Positions 36,018-37,705 of a stretch of DNA of 37,705 nucleotides are shown here, in pieces. How positions within the stretch are numbered: the stretch's first letter is position 1; each line of letters begins with the position of its first letter. The notes beneath the pieces are model-generated. The model had not been told where the DNA came from. It saw nothing but the letters and a program-made list of their open reading frames with translations, and did no database searches. Origin of the DNA: Vogesella fluminis (GTDB lineage: Bacteria > Pseudomonadota > Gammaproteobacteria > Burkholderiales > Chromobacteriaceae); assembly GCF_014652335.1 (NCBI RefSeq), contig NZ_BMYP01000014.1:54941-92645 (forward strand), written 5' to 3'. A program made the position numbers and the translations under genes.

Positions 36018-37370
36018 TCAGGCCAGTAGCGACAGGTAGCGGCGCTCCCACGGTGTGATCTCGCCGTGAAAATGCTGCAATTCCACTTCCTTCACCGCGG
36101 CATAGGCCAGGCTGAATGCCTCGCCGAACAGGCGGCTGACGCTGTCGGCACCCTGCATCGCCGCCAGCGCCGCATCCAGCGTATTGGGCAGCAGCTCGCT
36201 GTCCGCCTGCTTGAACACGTTGCCCTGCGCTGGCGCGCTTGGCTGCAGGCTGTCCTCGATGCCGAGCAGGCCGGCGCCGAGGCTGGCCGCCAGCGACAGG
36301 TAGGGGTTGGCGTCGCAGCCGGGCAGGCGGTTTTCCACCCGCCGCGCCTCCGGGCCGCCCTGCGGGATGCGCAGCCCGACCGAGCGGTTGTCCAGCCCCC
36401 ACGACACGTTGACCGGTGCCGCCAGCCCCTTGACGAAGCGGCGGTAGGAGTTGGGACTCGGGCAGAACATTGGCATCAGCTTGGGCAGATGGGTCTGCAG
36501 GCCGGCGATGAAGTGGTGGAACAGCGCGCTCTCATTGCCGTGGCGGTCGCTGAACACATTGCTGCCGTCGTGGCCGACCAGGCTCTGGTGCAGGTGCATC
36601 GAGCTGCCCGGCTGGCCGGCCAGCGGCTTGGCCATGCACACCACGTTGAGGCCGTGACGGTTGCCGGTTTCCTTAAGCAGGGTCTTGAACAAAAAGGTCT
36701 GGTCGGCCAGCGCCAGCGCGTCGCCGTGCTTGAGATTGATCTCGAACTGGCTGGGGCCCATCTCGTGCACCCAGGTATCGGTGGCGATGCCGAGCAGCTC
36801 GCAGCCGCGGTAGACGTCGTCGAAGAACGCCTCCAGATCGTTGAGGGTGGTAAAGCTGAACGAGTCGAAACCGAGCTCGCGCCGGCCGCTGCGCAGCGGC
36901 GGTGCCTGGAACGGCTGCGCCGGATCAGGGTTGGCCGCAAAGATGTAGAACTCCAGCTCCGGTGCCACCACCGGCTGCAGCCCGCGCGCGGCGTAGCCGG
37001 CCAGCACCCGCTTCAGCGCCGAGCGTGGCGCGAACGGGGTCAGCGCGCCATCCAGATCGACACAGTCGCACAGCACCAGCGCGCGCGGCGTACTGGCCCA
37101 CGGCACCGGGCGCAGCGTGGACAGGTCCGGGCGCAGCGTGGCGTCGGGGTCGTTCTCGCCGTAGAAGCGGTAGTCGGGGAATTCGCCGACGCAGCTCTGG
37201 ATCGCCACCGCGCGCGCGATGCGCAGCGTCTGGCCGCCGATGAAGGCCTCGCGCGGCAGCGTCTTGCCGCGGGCAAAACCGCTGACATCGGCAAAGCACA
37301 GCTCCACGTCACGGCAGCCGCGCTCGCGCAGCCACTGGCTCTGTTCGGTATTGGGTATGACTGGGTGCAT
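36018..37370 (-). CDS. Glutamine synthetase family protein (gamma-glutamylputrescine synthetase-like)
   Basis: 450 residues with an N-terminal beta-grasp domain (about 1-105) and a catalytic domain. Metal and substrate residues are recognisable: APELEFYIF (Glu138, Glu140), QFEINL (Glu210), GSSMHLHQS (His259, His261) and the block NRSVGLRIPQGGPEARRVENRLPGCDANPYL. The length and opening fit the PuuA/GlnA-like type that joins glutamate to putrescine or other amines better than housekeeping GlnA of about 470. The tyrosine adenylylation site of GlnA is not evident. AGGAG precedes ATG 37370 and a promoter lies at 37426-37453. The substrate is inferred. Confidence 0.85.
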   Translation of the reverse strand: MHPVIPNTEQSQWLRERGCRDVELCFADVSGFARGKTLPREAFIGGQTLRIARAVAIQSCVGEFPDYRFYGENDPDATLRPDLSTLRPVPWASTPRALVLCDCVDLDGALTPFAPRSALKRVLAGYAARGLQPVVAPELEFYIFAANPDPAQPFQAPPLRSGRRELGFDSFSFTTLNDLEAFFDDVYRGCELLGIATDTWVHEMGPSQFEINLKHGDALALADQTFLFKTLLKETGNRHGLNVVCMAKPLAGQPGSSMHLHQSLVGHDGSNVFSDRHGNESALFHHFIAGLQTHLPKLMPMFCPSPNSYRRFVKGLAAPVNVSWGLDNRSVGLRIPQGGPEARRVENRLPGCDANPYLSLAASLGAGLLGIEDSLQPSAPAQGNVFKQADSELLPNTLDAALAAMQGADSVSRLFGEAFSLAYAAVKEVELQHFHGEITPWERRYLSLLA

Positions 37371-37425
37371 GCACGGCTCCTGAACGGGATGGCGGGGCGC
37401 AAGCGCGGTGCCAACGGGTCAGACG

Positions 37426-37453
37426 ATTATGCCTGTGCCGCCATACAGGGCAA
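37426..37453 (-). promoter_or_regulatory. Promoter of the glutamine-synthetase-like gene
   Basis: On the - strand: TTGCCC (37453-37448), 16-bp spacer, CATAAT (37431-37426). Transcription would start near 37419, about 50 nt before the ATG. Confidence 0.5.
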
Positions 37454-37686
37454 GTATTTTGTTCCGCTTGGCGGTACGTTGTTTCAATAAATGGAAATAA
37501 ACTGTGCATTGCTGCCAAAAACGGGGTTTGCCCTGCCGGGCAGCCTGTGGTGCGCCACTTTCACTGTCACGGCATGACGGCACGTGCAATGGTGCACAAT
37601 CTGTCCACCGCAGACTGTGGATAAACGGGGCGGGCACCGGCGTGGGCGATAGAGTCCACGGAAGTGGTGTAAATGCAGACAGATGG

Positions 37687-37693
37687 TAGGAGG
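37687..37693 (+). promoter_or_regulatory. Shine-Dalgarno sequence of a gene beyond the window
   Basis: TAGGAGG is a near-perfect ribosome site. The remaining 12 bases contain no ATG, GTG or TTG, so any start lies just outside the window. Confidence 0.4.
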
Positions 37694-37705
37694 CCATCGA
37701 CGAAC

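Larger units (their letters stand above)
37371..37705. other. 335-bp region without a gene at the window edge
   Basis: It contains the leader and promoter of the glutamine-synthetase-like gene (37426-37453), an A/T-rich stretch (37475-37503), and short palindromes such as GCCCTGCCGGGC. A Shine-Dalgarno sequence at the right edge points out of the window. I see no supportable coding region. Open frames here are short, on both strands, and without similarity. Confidence 0.6.

Noticed and set aside
37419-37697. Small open frames at the right edge
   Set aside because: They are short, lack ribosome sites and recognisable content, and overlap the promoter of the glutamine-synthetase-like gene.

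Overview
The window is a G+C-rich chromosomal segment from a betaproteobacterium. The order Neisseriales, probably the Chromobacteriaceae (Chromobacterium/Vogesella/Aquitalea type), is the best guess. That placement is inferred from three things: protein flavour, a complete dcw cluster followed by lpxC, and a CNP1-like secreted protein plus a dciA/secA pair. No rRNA gene is present to prove it. I see no rRNA or tRNA genes, CRISPR array, prophage or intact insertion sequence.

Layout. Positions 1-111 hold no gene that I can support. Positions 112-16967 are a complete, canonical division and cell wall (dcw) cluster on the + strand: mraZ-rsmH-ftsL-ftsI-murE-murF-mraY-murD-ftsW-murG-murC-ddlB-ftsQ-ftsA-ftsZ, then lpxC with its own promoter candidate and a terminator (to 18027). 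A consensus-like promoter at 112-140 overlaps four 10-bp-spaced GTGG repeats, the expected MraZ operator. Most junctions overlap by 1-17 bp. The only sizeable gap inside the cluster (10107-10288, ftsW/murG) is filled with hairpins and a perfect 24-nt palindrome. This block makes the peptidoglycan precursor (MurC-F, Ddl), the lipid-linked intermediates (MraY, MurG), the septal synthase (FtsW/FtsI) and the divisome scaffold (FtsQ, L, A, Z).

Positions 18046-20348 (- strand) encode phosphatidylserine decarboxylase, a CNP1-like secreted protein and an NRDE/TANGO2-family protein. Divergent from these are a TusA-family protein and dihydroorotase PyrC. Positions 21961-27569 are a complete oligopeptide ABC importer, oppABCDF, ending in a strong terminator. 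SecA (-) and the putative helicase loader DciA (+) are divergent. They are followed by a DUF3422 membrane protein, a MITE-like element, a YfaZ-like outer-membrane protein with YceH (-), TlyA-type rRNA methyltransferase (+), a universal stress protein (-), an unrecognised small membrane protein (+), and a glutamine-synthetase-family enzyme (-). The last 335 bp hold the promoter of that enzyme and a Shine-Dalgarno sequence for a gene lying beyond the window.

The most unusual signal is not a gene. A short motif, CAAGGTTGGCCGCA (reverse complement TGCGGCCAACCTTG), occurs again and again on both strands, within genes and between them. Eleven copies match the 13-base core perfectly in 37.7 kb, with many near matches. 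Some form an inverted pair beyond a terminator, and a one-base variant fuses head to head into a perfect palindrome. The arrangement resembles the DNA uptake sequences of Neisseriaceae, but the motif lacks the CTG core of the known dialects. It is the best candidate here for something undescribed.
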